Source of the DNA: Actinomycetes bacterium
GTDB taxonomy: Bacteria > Actinomycetota > Acidimicrobiia > Acidimicrobiales > Acidimicrobiaceae
Reading direction: 5' to 3'
DNA length: 64,000 bases
Assembly (NCBI GenBank): GCA_021819725.1
Contig: JAKAQR010000006.1
Coordinates: 1-64,000, forward strand
Under the pieces are notes generated by a model. It had not been told where the DNA came from. It worked only from the letters and a program-made list of their open reading frames with translations, and ran no database searches. The number at the start of each line of letters is the position of its first letter. Within the stretch, counting starts at the first letter, position 1. Shown piece by piece: positions 63,720-64,000 of this stretch. Both the position numbers and the translations under genes were made by a program.

Positions 63720-63926
63720 ATGCCCGCCTACATCTTGGATAGCGTGAGAACACCGTTTTCTCACTCTATCCCTTGGGTCCCCCGTCATCCCTGGGGTCCC
63801 CTATCCAACCTATCGCCACGCATCCTTGATCATACGACGGCCAACCGATCCCCCTCACACAACCCCCAGGTTTCTTGCCCAACCTCACCTGCCAAACCTT
63901 CTAGGGCGCGAATCCACTCGCAGTAA
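63720..63926 (+). pseudogene. Thiolase-like N-terminal fragment
   Basis: The frame begins PAYILDSVRTPFSHS, close to the start of acetyl-CoA acetyltransferases (AYIVDAVRTPxGR). A later stretch LSNLSPRILDHTTANRS is only weakly thiolase-like, and the frame stops at 63926 without any catalytic region. There is no RBS. It could be a decayed gene start or chance similarity. Confidence 0.35.
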
Positions 63927-63936
63927 GGTTGTCCTG

Positions 63937-64000
63937 ATGCCCACAACGACGTCTCTCATCCTTGGCTGCTATCGTCCCGACTTGACCAAAACCCAACCAA
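63937..64000 (+). CDS. Start of an unidentified gene cut by the window edge
   Basis: 21 codons from ATG 63937 (PTTTSLILGCYRPDLTKTQP) remain open to the edge; AAGG lies about nine bases upstream. Too short to identify. Confidence 0.3.
   Translation, partial: MPTTTSLILGCYRPDLTKTQP

Overview
The window is a chromosomal segment of an actinobacterium. CarD, a UPF0182 protein, a Wag31-type DivIVA N-terminus, an actinobacterial-style ValRS, DUF2510 and DUF2342 families and a hydrogenase-like locus in the same gene order as Mycobacterium tuberculosis Rv0081-Rv0087 all point there. Moderate G+C, many GTG/TTG starts and several start codons 6-9 bases after a TANNNT box without a ribosome binding site fit too. 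Class Acidimicrobiia (Ferrimicrobium/Acidithrix-like) is my inference; no rRNA gene is present to prove it.

Layout. 1-1921: IS607-family element (serine recombinase plus TnpB, the latter cut by the window edge). 1994-4193: MarR regulator and a phosphate:H+ symporter-like MFS transporter preceded by a PHO-box-like repeat. 4244-10715 (minus): metF, folD, purH, purN, sucD, sucC and a B12-binding mutase subunit, a one-carbon/purine/succinyl-CoA block. 10928-14645 (minus): small proteins and sdhAB without membrane anchors. 14714-20446 (plus): MoxR ATPase plus VWA partner, an aldose-epimerase-like gene and zwf. 20500-26525: a small Cys-containing protein, a DUF488 gene broken by a stop codon, valS, cysS and an acyl-CoA dehydrogenase. 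26537-33310: DCC protein, PDZ/Lon-like protein with an altered dyad, a DivIVA-like coiled coil with a phage MuF-like tail, UPF0182.

33341-36900 is an accessory region. An initiator tRNA gene carries a 65-bp exact copy of its 3' end plus terminator 1,580 bp downstream. Between the copies lie a MarR/NAD-epimerase pair; beyond the second copy lie an integrase-remnant/excisionase ORF and a frameshifted fic gene. This is best read as a decayed integrative element.

38338-45789 is the most interesting block: an ArsR regulator followed by six tightly coupled genes for a membrane complex related to complex I and group-4 hydrogenases. Its large subunit lacks every NiFe-ligating cysteine, while the small subunit keeps its Fe-S cysteines (Ehr-type). 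Its electron donor and acceptor are not evident from the sequence.

45941-64000 is mostly housekeeping: DUF167, dsrE, arsA, arsD, mdh, icd, a DUF2342 protein without HExxH, moaE, a degenerate MreB-like protein, HEAT protein, rlmB, fused ispDF, carD, a Crp-family regulator, disA, radA and clpC. The right edge holds a thiolase-like 5' end that soon degenerates and the start of another ORF.
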